DNA of 64,000 bases from Streptococcus pneumoniae (GTDB lineage: Bacteria; Bacillota; Bacilli; Lactobacillales; Streptococcaceae): NCBI RefSeq assembly GCF_001113365.1, contig NZ_CKYA01000005.1:96781-160780 (forward strand), written 5' to 3'. The notes beneath the pieces are model-generated. The model was not told the origin of the DNA and did not search any database. It was given only the letters and a program-made list of their open reading frames with translations. A program made the position numbers and the translations under genes. The stretch's first letter is position 1; the number at the start of each line of letters is the position of its first letter. Of this stretch, positions 16,552-26,188 are shown one piece after another.

Positions 16552-17394
16552 TTAATTTTTAGTAAAGGTTACAGTGATTTGTCCAGTCTGCGCTGTTAAC
16601 TTCGATAAATCAACAGTCTGATTATCTACTGTCAAAGTAACACCTTTTACAACACCTAAGGTAATGGTTACAGGACTTTTAGTTGCAACTGTTGCTTCTG
16701 CACTTTTATTATCCGGTGATAAGGTCACACCGCCCTCAAGTTCGCTTTCTGAAACGCTGACCCAACTTGTAACATCTGAAACTGCCAATTGCAATTTAAC
16801 TGTTTCCTTACTTGTCTTATAAGCGATTTCTACATGATTTCCTTCACCTGATACACTTATAGCTGATTCTACACTAGAAGAACTGCTAGATGAACTACTA
16901 CTTGAGGAGTGGGGAACAGAGCTAGTTGAACTTATTGAACTTGTTGATTGAACCACACTGTAATTAGAAAAAGAAGTCCCCTCTGGTTGAGTTTGAATAT
17001 AGTTCCAAACATAATAGGTCACAAAAATTAAAATAGATAAGGCAAAAAGGATAAAATAAAATAAAGGTAAAAATGATGTTTTTTTCTTCTTTTTCTTACT
17101 TGAACGTCTACGACCTGTCAACTCGTCTTCATCAACATCTACTTCCTCATAAGTAATCATACTCCCAGAGTCATAAGCATCCAAAACAATTTGGTCATCT
17201 AACTCAACAGCCCATGCATATTTTCTCAAGAAAGAACGCGTGTAAAAAGGACTTGGAAGTTGATCGAAATCGTCTGCTTCCATTGCTTCCAACATATCTA
17301 ACTGGATTTCTGTCTTTTTCTGCAATTCATCTAAACTCAATCCCTGATTGATTCTAGCTAATCGTAAAACCTCACCAATTGTTTTTTTCCTCAT
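16552..17394 (-). CDS. rodZ: RodZ-like cell-shape protein
   Basis: Bitopic membrane protein of 280 residues. A cytoplasmic HTH domain (about 5-70, GEVLRLARINQGLSLDEL), a basic RRRSSKKKKKK stretch, one transmembrane helix (about 110-132), a serine-rich extracellular linker (about 145-172) and a C-terminal beta domain (DUF4115-like) follow in order. It acts with MreCD in elongation. I chose the ATG at 17394 because GAAGGG lies about 9 nt upstream; an ATG three codons earlier directly abuts that sequence and is too close. It is the third gene of the yfmF-yfmH-rodZ-pgsA-ecf run. Confidence 0.9.
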   Translation of the reverse strand: MRKKTIGEVLRLARINQGLSLDELQKKTEIQLDMLEAMEADDFDQLPSPFYTRSFLRKYAWAVELDDQIVLDAYDSGSMITYEEVDVDEDELTGRRRSSKKKKKKTSFLPLFYFILFALSILIFVTYYVWNYIQTQPEGTSFSNYSVVQSTSSISSTSSVPHSSSSSSSSSSSSVESAISVSGEGNHVEIAYKTSKETVKLQLAVSDVTSWVSVSESELEGGVTLSPDNKSAEATVATKSPVTITLGVVKGVTLTVDNQTVDLSKLTAQTGQITVTFTKN

Positions 17395-17435
17395 ACTTGT
17401 CATCCCTTCTTTCTAGTGTCTATTATGATAGGTTA

Positions 17436-18719
17436 CTACGATGGGAATATTGTAAAATCAACTATGTCACCATCATCTATTAAATGATGTCCAGCATCAA
17501 GGACATCCTCTAAAGTAATTTCCTGTAAAATCTTTGGTAAATCAAAAATTGTCTCACCATGTTCAAAAGCATCATATTGCGTTGCAATAAATTCAAGAGA
17601 GTTCATGCTACTGAAAAATTCGCCAAACATCTCTCTTTTGATAATATCTAAATGTTCCTCTGTAATATCTAAATCCTTTGTAAAATTACGAATAGCCTTC
17701 CTAAACTGATGAGATAAAGCAACTGGCTCTTTTGTATCCATTGTCAACATGACAAAATGAAAGCGACTTGTTACTTCAACTTCCAGAGATAAGGACGCAT
17801 CAATTTTACCTGATTCATATAACTTTTGAAAACGATCCGAAGTCCAACCAAACATCATTGCAAACAATAATTTTAATAAAATATGATGTCGATAGCAATC
17901 CGCTTCAGAAACTTCTCGCTTACCTCTAACTCCAATCGCTAGTTTGGGAGAAGATACTTCCATTCTCATACTGTCTGTTTGCTTTACAGCCTGTAAAACA
18001 ATTTTTTCTCTTGCTACTTCCTGAACATCTAAATCTTTCCGTTCTTTTCTTTCAAAGTATCCCTGTACTAGCTCCACATCAAAATTACCAACTAAAAACA
18101 GAGACATGTTTACAGGTTTGTAAAACCTTGTAAAATTTTCTTGCAAATTAGTTAGATTGATTTGGGAAATGGACTCCTCACTTCCAACTATATCAGTTGC
18201 TAAAGGAGTACCAGGATACAAATTCGCTAAGGTTGAAAAGAATAAACACGAATCTGGATCATCTTGATACATTTCTCGTTCTTGCTGGATAATATCCTGC
18301 TCTCTTAAAATGGAATCTTCAGTAAAGTGTGCTGATGTTACCAATTCATCAAGTAAGTCTAAATTTTCTAAAAAATGATCCGTTGCTGAAAAAAGATAAC
18401 TTGTTTTTGTAAAGCTTGTAAAGGCATTGCTATCTGCACCTAGACTCGTAAAAGCTGACATCAAATCGCTAGAATCTTCTCTTTCAAATAATTTATGTTC
18501 GAGAAAATGAGCAATTCCTGCAGGATATTCTTTTACATCTCCGTCAACTTCTGTGACAAGCATATCTACCGAACCAAACTGTACAGTGACACTCCCGTAA
18601 ACCTCTTTAAATTCCTTTTTAGGCAAAAGAGAAACTGTCAATCCGTTTGCCAAACGAGTTCGATAAACCATTTCTTTTACAGCTGGATAGTATTTTTCTT
18701 CAAAAACAACCTTTGTCAT
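17436..18719 (-). CDS. yfmH: M16-family zinc peptidase, YfmH-like
   Basis: Pitrilysin/insulinase-type protein of 427 residues. The inverted zinc motif HxxEH is intact at H71-x-x-E74-H75 (AHFLEH), with a downstream metal-ligand Glu expected near 147-150. It probably acts on peptides or signal-peptide remnants in the cytoplasm, but the substrate is unknown. It overlaps its partner gene (18716-19966) by 4 bp. The active subunit is inferred to be this one because the partner lacks HxxEH. Confidence 0.9.
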   Translation of the reverse strand: MTKVVFEEKYYPAVKEMVYRTRLANGLTVSLLPKKEFKEVYGSVTVQFGSVDMLVTEVDGDVKEYPAGIAHFLEHKLFEREDSSDLMSAFTSLGADSNAFTSFTKTSYLFSATDHFLENLDLLDELVTSAHFTEDSILREQDIIQQEREMYQDDPDSCLFFSTLANLYPGTPLATDIVGSEESISQINLTNLQENFTRFYKPVNMSLFLVGNFDVELVQGYFERKERKDLDVQEVAREKIVLQAVKQTDSMRMEVSSPKLAIGVRGKREVSEADCYRHHILLKLLFAMMFGWTSDRFQKLYESGKIDASLSLEVEVTSRFHFVMLTMDTKEPVALSHQFRKAIRNFTKDLDITEEHLDIIKREMFGEFFSSMNSLEFIATQYDAFEHGETIFDLPKILQEITLEDVLDAGHHLIDDGDIVDFTIFPS

Positions 18720-19966
18720 TCTATTCCTTCCATAAAGTAAATCGCCTGTAGTTTCACATTATTAGCTGCTCTACAAATAGCATCTTTGTCAACTTGCTCG
18801 AGTTTTGTAATCCAACTTTTAAAGTCTGCTGAAGATTTTCCAAGTAAGGCATTTTGATAAGCACGTTCAATCAATGAACCTTGATTATCTTGAGAAAGTA
18901 ACAACGACCGACGAATCATTTCCTTGGTCTGCTCTAACTCAAGCTCTGTAAAATATCCTTTTTTTAAATCAAGCAGTTGATTATTCATCATTTTACGAGC
19001 CTGATTCCGATTTTCTCGATCAATACCCGCATACATCCTCAAGAATCCACTAAATAAATCAAGCTGACTTGAAATAGTATAAGCCAATCCAGCATTTTCA
19101 CGGACATTTGTAAAGAGCTTAGAATGAGCAAATCCACCAAGTAAACCATTCATTACAATCATGGGTAAATGTTGCTCATCACCATATTCAGCAGAGCAAT
19201 GATATCCCAACTCTAAAATAGACTGTCCCACATTTTTCCGAACCACACCTTCTTGTAGTATATTGGAATAAGGTTGACAATACTGAATCTTCACATCTCC
19301 TTTTCGACCTTTAAAGCCAAATGATTCTAATACATTTTGAATTTCAACCTCATTAAAATCACCTAGGAAAAAGAAATCGATTCGATCATTGACCAAAAAT
19401 TCTTGGAAACAAGAATAAGAACTTTGTGGAGTTTCAGCTAAAATACGATTTCGTAAATCACTATATTCCAATTGGAGACGTTCGTCATGAAAAAATAATT
19501 TGTCTAATTCTTTATGTGTAAAATAAAAAGAATCATCCATATCAGCTGCTAAACTTGCTAGCAATTGTTTTTTCTCAATTTCAAATAAGGCCGGATCAAA
19601 CCCATTATCAACTACTACGGGGGAAAAAAGAGTTTCTTTTACTAGTTCCAAAACCTGTGAAGTTAGCACATTTTTCCTACTTAAAAACTCATCACGAACA
19701 TAGGTAAATGTCAATTCTACAATGTGACTTTGCCCTCTTCTGAAACAATTGGTTGACATATCTGTACCGTATAGACTGGCCAAATGTCTTCTCAAATCTT
19801 GAGAAGTGGTGTACATCTGATTAGCAGTCTCTAGCATACTCGCACTCAACATGCGACCTGCAATCGTATCAAAAGATAATGGAGCTGTAAAACGCACGGT
19901 AATTTTGTTCGTTTTAAACTTTTTTGATTGGATAAAATGTGTTGAAATTCCATGCACTAACTCCAT
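18716..19966 (-). CDS. yfmF: M16-family peptidase homologue, YfmF-like, lacking zinc motif
   Basis: Protein of 416 residues with the two-lobed M16 architecture. The helix that carries HxxEH in active members reads MLSASMLETAN here, so the metal site is missing. It is likely the non-catalytic half of a heterodimer with the adjacent YfmH-like protein, as in mitochondrial processing peptidase. The gene starts the minus-strand run that continues through rodZ, pgsA and ecf genes, and diverges from yaaA-recF. Confidence 0.88.
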   Translation of the reverse strand: MELVHGISTHFIQSKKFKTNKITVRFTAPLSFDTIAGRMLSASMLETANQMYTTSQDLRRHLASLYGTDMSTNCFRRGQSHIVELTFTYVRDEFLSRKNVLTSQVLELVKETLFSPVVVDNGFDPALFEIEKKQLLASLAADMDDSFYFTHKELDKLFFHDERLQLEYSDLRNRILAETPQSSYSCFQEFLVNDRIDFFFLGDFNEVEIQNVLESFGFKGRKGDVKIQYCQPYSNILQEGVVRKNVGQSILELGYHCSAEYGDEQHLPMIVMNGLLGGFAHSKLFTNVRENAGLAYTISSQLDLFSGFLRMYAGIDRENRNQARKMMNNQLLDLKKGYFTELELEQTKEMIRRSLLLSQDNQGSLIERAYQNALLGKSSADFKSWITKLEQVDKDAICRAANNVKLQAIYFMEGIE

Positions 19967-20098
19967 GATTTACCTCCTTATATACAGACTTCTATTATAT
20001 CATGAAAACCTGAAATTTTCTTGTTCTCTGTAACACTTTTGAAATAAAAATCGCTTACATTTCTCCCTGTTTCTCTCACTATTTTTAGGAAAATATGG

Positions 20099-20104
20099 TA
20101 TAAT
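20099..20104 (+). promoter_or_regulatory. Extended -10 of the yaaA-recF promoter
   Basis: TGG-TATAAT gives a TGn extended -10, 21 bp upstream of the yaaA ATG, with a GAGGTG ribosome binding site between. Confidence 0.7.
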
Positions 20105-20124
20105 ACCAAAGATTGAGGTGAATT

Positions 20125-20493
20125 ATGGAATACAAATTATTTGAAGAATTTATTACCCTCCAAGCACTACTCAAAGAACTTGGAATCACACATAGCGGAG
20201 GAGCTATCAAATCCTTTCTCTCTGAACATTCTGTTTACTTTAATGGGGAATTAGAGAGTCGTCGTGGTAAAAAACTTCGTATTGGTGATAAAGTTGACAT
20301 CCCTGACATGAATATTGACATCTTGTTGACACAACCTACTTCTGAAGAACAAGATGAATACCAAGCTGATAAAGTTGAAAAAGAACGAATCGCTAAACTT
20401 GTTAAGGAGATGAATAAAGGAGTAAAAAAAGACAAATCAAAACCTACTTCATCACCCAAAAGCAAACAAGCTCCGCGATTCCCTGGTAGATAA
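20125..20493 (+). CDS. yaaA: S4-domain protein YaaA
   Basis: Small RNA-binding protein of 122 residues. The S4-like domain covers about 1-70 (TLQALLKELGITHSGGAIKSFL... VYFNGELESRRGKKLRIGDKV), followed by a lysine-rich basic tail. It is found next to recF in most Firmicutes, where it is implicated in ribosome assembly or RNA binding. The recF ATG begins 2 bp after this stop codon. The tail is longer than in B. subtilis YaaA (about 71 aa). Confidence 0.9.
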   Translation: MEYKLFEEFITLQALLKELGITHSGGAIKSFLSEHSVYFNGELESRRGKKLRIGDKVDIPDMNIDILLTQPTSEEQDEYQADKVEKERIAKLVKEMNKGVKKDKSKPTSSPKSKQAPRFPGR

Positions 20494-20495
20494 TC

Positions 20496-21587
20496 ATGTG
20501 GCTACAACACCTATCTCTCAAAACTTTTCGTAATTATAAAGAGACGAAAATAGACTTTAATCCTAAATTAAATGTCTTTTTAGGACGCAATGCACAAGGA
20601 AAAACAAATATGTTAGAGGCTATCTATTTTTTAGCCTTAACACGTAGCCATCGAACTCGAACAGATAAAAATCTCATTCATTTTGATGAGGAACAACTTC
20701 ATCTTTCAGGTCTTATTCAGAAAAAAACGGGATCCATTCCTCTAGAAATAGAACTAACACAAAAAGGCCGTGTAACAAAAGTTAATTACTTAAAACAGGC
20801 ACGACTTTCAGATTATGTAGGACACATGAATGTTGTCTTATTTGCTCCTGAAGATTTACAACTAATTAAAGGAGCACCTTCAGTTCGACGAAAATTCATT
20901 GATATGGAGCTTGGACAAATCAAGCCCATCTATTTATCAGATTTAACCAATTATAACCATATTCTTAAGCAAAGAAACACTTATCTAAAATCAGCTCAAA
21001 CAATAGATGAAACCTTCCTTTCAGTACTAGATGATCAGCTAGTTGATTATGGATGTCGTGTGATGAATCACCGCTTAGATTTCATAAAAAAACTAGAATC
21101 ATTTGGGCGTAAGAAACATTTTGAACTCTCTAATCAGATTGAAGAGTTGTCAATATCCTATCAATCTTCTGTCAAGTTAACTGACAAAGAAGACTTATCC
21201 GAATCTTTCAAAATTGCTTTAGAAAAAAGTAGATCCAGAGATTTATTTAAAAAGAATACTGGTGTCGGTCCTCATCGAGATGACATTTCTTTTTATATAA
21301 ATGGGATGGATGCTAGTTTTGGAAGTCAAGGTCAACATCGTAGTCTCGTCCTCTCGATAAAATTAGCAGAAATCGAATTAATGGAAAGCATTACTACAGA
21401 ATCTCCAATATTACTGCTTGACGATGTTATGAGCGAACTTGACAACACTAGACAACTAAAATTATTAGAAACGATTTCTCATTCAATCCAAACCTTTATC
21501 ACAACAACAAGCTTAGATCATCTTCAAAATCTGCCAGAAAATCTAAGTATCTTTACTATTCAGGATGGTAAAGTTAGTGTAAATTAA
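20496..21587 (+). CDS. recF: DNA replication and repair protein RecF
   Basis: SMC-like ATPase of 363 residues that helps load RecA at single-strand gaps with RecO and RecR. Walker A GRNAQGKTN at 30-38, the signature region FGSQGQHRSLVLSIKLAE and Walker B ILLLDDVMSELD are visible. It is co-transcribed with yaaA. In this group recF is separated from dnaA-dnaN, unlike in B. subtilis. It ends against guaB with a shared terminator. Confidence 0.96.
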   Translation: MWLQHLSLKTFRNYKETKIDFNPKLNVFLGRNAQGKTNMLEAIYFLALTRSHRTRTDKNLIHFDEEQLHLSGLIQKKTGSIPLEIELTQKGRVTKVNYLKQARLSDYVGHMNVVLFAPEDLQLIKGAPSVRRKFIDMELGQIKPIYLSDLTNYNHILKQRNTYLKSAQTIDETFLSVLDDQLVDYGCRVMNHRLDFIKKLESFGRKKHFELSNQIEELSISYQSSVKLTDKEDLSESFKIALEKSRSRDLFKKNTGVGPHRDDISFYINGMDASFGSQGQHRSLVLSIKLAEIELMESITTESPILLLDDVMSELDNTRQLKLLETISHSIQTFITTTSLDHLQNLPENLSIFTIQDGKVSVN

Positions 21588-21602
21588 AATTGACAATATC
21601 GT

Positions 21603-21634
21603 AAAAGAACTCCTGTTTTCACGGGAGTTCTTTT
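21603..21634. terminator. Shared terminator between recF and guaB
   Basis: AAAGAACTCC and GGGAGTTCTTTT arms around a short loop in the convergent gap, with A and T tracts on opposite sides, so it can serve both directions. Confidence 0.85.
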
Positions 21635-21643
21635 CATTGTTTT

Positions 21644-23122
21644 TTACATAGAATAATTTGGTGCCTCATTAGTAATTTGCACATCATGAGGATGGCTTTC
21701 TTTCAAACCAGCACCAGACATTTCAATAAATTGAGCATTATCATGTAGTTCTTTAAGGTTAGCCGCACCACAGTAACCCATACCAGATCGGATACCGCCA
21801 ATCATTTGGAAGACAATATCAGCTGCCGCACCTTTATAAGCAACACGACCTTCAATTCCTTCTGGAACGAGTTTGTTTGCTTCATTAACAGAACCTTGGA
21901 AGTAACGATCGCTTGAACCTTTCTTCATAGCAGCGATTGATCCCATACCACGATAAGTCTTGAACTTACGTCCTTGGAAGATTTCAGTTTCACCTGGAGC
22001 TTCATCAGTTCCAGCAAACATTGATCCAAGCATAACAGCATTTCCACCAGCCGCAAGTGCTTTTACAATATCTCCGGAATACTTGATTCCACCGTCAGCA
22101 ATGATCGTTTTACCATATTCACGCGCAACAGCTGCAGCATCATAGATAGCTGTTACTTGCGGAACACCGACACCAGCAATCACACGAGTAGTACAGATAG
22201 AACCTGGGCCAATACCAACCTTGACAACATCTACACCCGCTTCATAAAGGGCACGTGCACCCTCAGCTGTTGCAATATTTCCAGCAATCAAAGTACGATC
22301 TGGGAAGTGAGCACGAATCTCAGCAATTTTACGCAAGACACCTGCAGAATGACCATGTGCAGTATCAATAACAATCGCATCTGCTCCTGCTTCAAAAAGA
22401 GCCTCTGCACGTTCAAATGTATCTGAAGTAACACCTACTGCACCTGCAACTAGTAGACGACCAAACTCATCTTTAGCGGCATTTGGAAACTCAATAACTT
22501 TTTCAATATCTTTGATAGTAATCAAACCAGAAAGACGACCTTCTTCATCTACCAAAGGAAGTTTTTCAATACGGTGTTCTTGAAGAATGCTCTCAGCTGT
22601 TGCAAGATCTGTACCCACAGGAGCAGTAATAAGATTTTCACTGGTCATATGGTTTGAAATTGGTTGATTATAATCTGAAATAAAACGAAGATCTCGGTTT
22701 GTCAAAATACCAACCAATTTACGATTTTCAAGTGTTTCAACAACTGGAACACCACTGATGCGGTAACGACCCATAAGCTCATCTGCCTCAGCAATTGTAT
22801 GTTCAGGCGTCAAGAAGAACGGATCAATAATAACTCCATTTTCAGAACGTTTTACCTTACGAACCTCGTCTGCTTGTTGAGCAATAGACATGTTTTTATG
22901 GATAACTCCGAGACCGCCTGCACGAGCAATAGCAATGGCCATTTGACTCTCTGTAACTGTGTCCATGGCAGCGGTAATAATTGGGATATTTAAAGTCAGA
23001 TTATCTGCCAATTTAGTTGTTAAATCTGCATCGTTAGGCAACACATGACTTTCAGCTGGAATAAGCAATACATCATCAAAGGTAAAACCTTTTTTCAAAA
23101 ATTTAGTGTCCCAATTAGACAT
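21644..23122 (-). CDS. guaB: Inosine-5'-monophosphate dehydrogenase
   Basis: Enzyme of 492 residues that oxidises IMP to XMP with NAD, the first step toward GMP. A TIM-barrel catalytic domain surrounds two CBS domains (about 95-210). The active-site cysteine is C310 in GSICTTRV, and the flap RYFQG and tail GAGLKESHPHDV are present. Full length and monocistronic. Upstream sequence shows no purine riboswitch that I recognise. Confidence 0.97.
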   Translation of the reverse strand: MSNWDTKFLKKGFTFDDVLLIPAESHVLPNDADLTTKLADNLTLNIPIITAAMDTVTESQMAIAIARAGGLGVIHKNMSIAQQADEVRKVKRSENGVIIDPFFLTPEHTIAEADELMGRYRISGVPVVETLENRKLVGILTNRDLRFISDYNQPISNHMTSENLITAPVGTDLATAESILQEHRIEKLPLVDEEGRLSGLITIKDIEKVIEFPNAAKDEFGRLLVAGAVGVTSDTFERAEALFEAGADAIVIDTAHGHSAGVLRKIAEIRAHFPDRTLIAGNIATAEGARALYEAGVDVVKVGIGPGSICTTRVIAGVGVPQVTAIYDAAAVAREYGKTIIADGGIKYSGDIVKALAAGGNAVMLGSMFAGTDEAPGETEIFQGRKFKTYRGMGSIAAMKKGSSDRYFQGSVNEANKLVPEGIEGRVAYKGAAADIVFQMIGGIRSGMGYCGAANLKELHDNAQFIEMSGAGLKESHPHDVQITNEAPNYSM

Positions 23123-23221
23123 TCGAAGTTTCCTCTTTTCTTTCTTTTTGAGCTTGACTCTTTTTATATTGTATCTATCATACCATTCTATAAAAATTTG
23201 TCAAATGTTACAGGGGTAAAT

Positions 23222-23259
23222 AAAAAACTATCTTTTCTTTGAGATAGAAATGATAGTTT
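23222..23259 (-). terminator. Terminator after trpS
   Basis: AACTATC / GATAGTT arms with a 19-nt loop and a T6 run on the minus strand, just past the trpS stop codon and before the guaB promoter region. Confidence 0.7.
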
Positions 23260-23273
23260 CTTGTAAAATAAAC

Positions 23274-24299
23274 TTAGTTAAAGTAATGAAGTCCCATTGC
23301 TCCTTTAACTTCAGATAGGGTTTGACCTGCAACTTCACGCGCTCTTTCACTACCTTTTTGAAGCATATTATAAACTTCTCCCATATCCTTAGCAAATTCA
23401 ATACGGCGCTCACGAATAGGACCCAGTTCACGTTCTAATATTTCAAGTAGATAACGCTTGGTCTTCACATCACCAAGACCACCTCGTTGATAATGTTCTT
23501 TCATGTCAGCAATTTCTTGAGCATCTTCTGGGCGACCAAAAACATCTAGATAATGGAAAACCATATTTCCCTCAATCTTACCTGGATCTTCCACTCGAAT
23601 ATGATCTGGATCTGTATACATACTCATTACTTTTTTACGCAAAGTATCCGCATCATCAGCTAAATAAATACCATTATTGAGTGATTTAGACATTTTAGCA
23701 TTTCCATCTAAACCAGGCAAACGCCCTGCTCTCTCATTTTCTGGATAAATACCTTCCGGCTCTACCAAGACATCACATTTATATGCATTGTTAAAAGAAC
23801 GAACAATCTCACGAGTTTGCTCAATCATTGGTTTCTGATCTGTCCCAACAGGAACATAATTAGCCTTGAAAGCTGTGATGTCAGCTGCTTGAGCGATTGG
23901 ATAGACTAAGAAGCCTGTCGGAATACTTTCTCCAAAGCCTTTCTGAGCAATCTCTGTTTTTACTGTCGGATTTCGTTCCAAACGTGCTAATGACACCAAA
24001 TTCATATAATACATAGACAACTCAGCCAATTCTGGAATTTGACTTTGAATAAAGATAGTTGATTTACTTGGATCCAATCCAACTGCAAGATAATCCAAAG
24101 CCACATTTCCGATAGACTCTACAATTGTTTGAGGGTCTTTAGCATGATCTGTCAAAGCTTGTTGGTCAGCCAAGAACACAAACATATCATACTTATCCTC
24201 TTCCTGTAATAATACTCGATTTTTGAGACTTCCAACATAATGTCCAATATGCAATTTTCCTGTTGGACGGTCTCCTGTTAAAATAATGGGTTTAGTCAT
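23274..24299 (-). CDS. trpS: Tryptophanyl-tRNA synthetase
   Basis: Class I aminoacyl-tRNA synthetase of 341 residues charging tRNA-Trp. The HIGH motif is at 17-20 (KLHIGHYVGS) and KMSKS at 202-206. Length matches the bacterial enzyme. No T-box leader is visible in the 205-bp gap to the divergent ABC-F gene, which contains a long inverted repeat instead (24394-24430). Confidence 0.97.
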   Translation of the reverse strand: MTKPIILTGDRPTGKLHIGHYVGSLKNRVLLQEEDKYDMFVFLADQQALTDHAKDPQTIVESIGNVALDYLAVGLDPSKSTIFIQSQIPELAELSMYYMNLVSLARLERNPTVKTEIAQKGFGESIPTGFLVYPIAQAADITAFKANYVPVGTDQKPMIEQTREIVRSFNNAYKCDVLVEPEGIYPENERAGRLPGLDGNAKMSKSLNNGIYLADDADTLRKKVMSMYTDPDHIRVEDPGKIEGNMVFHYLDVFGRPEDAQEIADMKEHYQRGGLGDVKTKRYLLEILERELGPIRERRIEFAKDMGEVYNMLQKGSERAREVAGQTLSEVKGAMGLHYFN

Positions 24300-24393
24300 T
24301 TTGTTCTCCTTCGATATGGTCCCTTCAATTATAGCATTTTTTTAATGAAATAACCGCAATTTATCAAAATAAATCAACCTTGCTATTTACGGA

Positions 24394-24430
24394 TTTGTGT
24401 AAAGTATTCTGTAAATGTAATTTACACAAA
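24394..24430. promoter_or_regulatory. Inverted repeat between trpS and the ABC-F gene
   Basis: Perfect 10-bp arms TTTGTGTAAA (24394-24403) and TTTACACAAA (24421-24430) with 17 bp between. It sits between divergent genes with no U tract, so it looks like an operator or a structured leader rather than a terminator. Regulator unknown. Confidence 0.5.
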
Positions 24431-24446
24431 ATTGACAGATAAAAAT

Positions 24447-24475
24447 TTGAATATTTCCGTATTTTCTAGTAGAAT
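24447..24475 (+). promoter_or_regulatory. Promoter of the ABC-F gene
   Basis: TTGAAT (24447-24452) and TAGAAT (24470-24475) with 17-bp spacing, then AGGAGAAA about 10 nt before the TTG start codon. Confidence 0.55.
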
Positions 24476-24504
24476 AAATATATTACACATATAGGAGAAA
24501 AACA

Positions 24505-26127
24505 TTGCTTACAGTATCTGATGTTTCACTACGTTTTAGTGATCGCAAACTTTTTGATGATGTCAATATCAAATTTACAGAAGGAAATACTTACGGATTA
24601 ATCGGTGCTAATGGTGCCGGAAAATCAACCTTTTTAAAAATTTTAGCGGGTGATATCGAACCTACTACTGGTCACATCTCTCTTGGTCCAGATGAACGTC
24701 TCTCTGTTCTTCGTCAAAATCACTTTGACTATGAAGACGAACGTGCCATTGATGTCGTTATCATGGGAAATGAAAAACTTTATAGCATCATGAAAGAGAA
24801 AGATGCCATCTACATGAAGGAAGATTTCTCAGACGAAGATGGAGTGCGTGCTGCCGAACTCGAAGGAGAGTTTGCCGAGCTTGGGGGCTGGGAAGCAGAA
24901 AGTGAAGCCTCTCAACTCCTTCAAAACCTAAATATCCCAGAAGAATTGCACTATCAAAATATGAGCGAATTGGCCAACGGTGAAAAAGTAAAGGTTCTCC
25001 TCGCCAAAGCACTTTTTGGTAAACCAGATGTTCTTCTCTTGGACGAGCCCACCAACGGTTTAGACATCCAATCTATTACTTGGTTAGAAGACTTCTTGAT
25101 TGACTTTGATAACACCGTTATTGTAGTATCCCACGACCGTCACTTCTTAAACAAAGTATGTACTCACATGGCCGACCTTGACTTTGGAAAAATCAAACTC
25201 TATGTCGGAAACTATGACTTCTGGAAGGAATCTTCTGAACTCGCTGCTAAATTGCTAGCAGACCGTAATGCTAAAGCAGAAGAAAAAATTAAGCAATTAC
25301 AAGAGTTCGTTGCTCGTTTCTCTGCCAATGCTTCCAAATCAAGACAAGCAACATCACGTAAGAAAATGCTTGATAAGATTGAGCTAGAAGAAATTGTACC
25401 ATCTAGTCGTAAATATCCATTTATCAACTTTAAAGCGGAACGTGAGATTGGTAATGATCTCTTGACGGTAGAAAATCTAACTGTAAAGATTGATGGTGAG
25501 ACTATTTTAGATAATATCAGCTTTATCTTGCGTCCAGGTGATAAGACAGCTCTTATCGGACAAAATGACATCCAAACGACTGCATTGATTCGTGCAATCA
25601 TGGGGGACATTGACTATGAAGGAACTGTCAAGTGGGGAGTAACTACTAGCCGTTCTTACTTGCCAAAAGATAACTCGGCAGATTTTGCAGGAGGAGAGTC
25701 AATCCTTGACTGGTTGCGTCAATTTGCAAGTAAAGAAGAAGATGACAATACTTTCCTACGCGGTTTCCTCGGCCGTATGCTCTTCTCTGGAGATGAAGTT
25801 AACAAACCTGTCAACGTCTTGTCAGGGGGAGAAAAAGTTCGTGTCATGCTATCAAAACTCATGCTCTTAAAATCAAATGTCCTTGTACTTGATGATCCAA
25901 CCAATCACTTGGACTTGGAATCTATCTCAAGCTTGAATGATGGATTGAAAAACTTTAAAGAATCAATCATCTTTGCCAGTCATGACCACGAGTTTATTCA
26001 AACTTTGGCTAACCATATCATTGTCTTGTCTAAAAATGGTGTCATTGACCGTATCGATGAAACCTATGATGAATTCCTAGAGAATGCAGAAGTACAAGCA
26101 AAAGTTAAAGAACTTTGGAAAGACTAA
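24505..26127 (+). CDS. ABC-F ATPase with one canonical and one degenerate ATP site
   Basis: Soluble tandem-ABC protein of 540 residues, YkpA/YbiT-like ABC-F, expected to act on the ribosome (translation factor) rather than in transport. It starts with TTG preceded by AGGAGAAA. NBD1 has Walker A GANGAGKST (34-42) and LLLDEP (E181), but its signature is LANGE (156-160). NBD2 has the canonical LSGGE (439-443), but its P-loop reads GQNDIQTTA (352-360) with no lysine, and its Walker B is VLDDP (D464 instead of Glu). In a head-to-tail dimer this leaves one canonical and one degenerate site. The linker (about 240-310) is charged and helical, as in P-site tRNA-interacting linkers. Confidence 0.9.
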   Translation: MLTVSDVSLRFSDRKLFDDVNIKFTEGNTYGLIGANGAGKSTFLKILAGDIEPTTGHISLGPDERLSVLRQNHFDYEDERAIDVVIMGNEKLYSIMKEKDAIYMKEDFSDEDGVRAAELEGEFAELGGWEAESEASQLLQNLNIPEELHYQNMSELANGEKVKVLLAKALFGKPDVLLLDEPTNGLDIQSITWLEDFLIDFDNTVIVVSHDRHFLNKVCTHMADLDFGKIKLYVGNYDFWKESSELAAKLLADRNAKAEEKIKQLQEFVARFSANASKSRQATSRKKMLDKIELEEIVPSSRKYPFINFKAEREIGNDLLTVENLTVKIDGETILDNISFILRPGDKTALIGQNDIQTTALIRAIMGDIDYEGTVKWGVTTSRSYLPKDNSADFAGGESILDWLRQFASKEEDDNTFLRGFLGRMLFSGDEVNKPVNVLSGGEKVRVMLSKLMLLKSNVLVLDDPTNHLDLESISSLNDGLKNFKESIIFASHDHEFIQTLANHIIVLSKNGVIDRIDETYDEFLENAEVQAKVKELWKD

Positions 26128-26136
26128 ATAAAACTT

Positions 26137-26171
26137 CAAAACTCAGTTGGGTTAACCAGCTGAGTTTTCTA
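26137..26171 (+). terminator. Terminator after the ABC-F gene
   Basis: AAAACTCAG (26138-26146) pairs with CTGAGTTTT (26160-26168), followed by TCT and more T, between the ABC-F stop and the next start. Confidence 0.8.
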
Positions 26172-26188
26172 ACATTTTATGAGGTAAC

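Noticed and set aside
21960..22426. Plus-strand ORFs inside guaB
   Set aside because: Antisense to a clearly intact IMP dehydrogenase, with no start signals.
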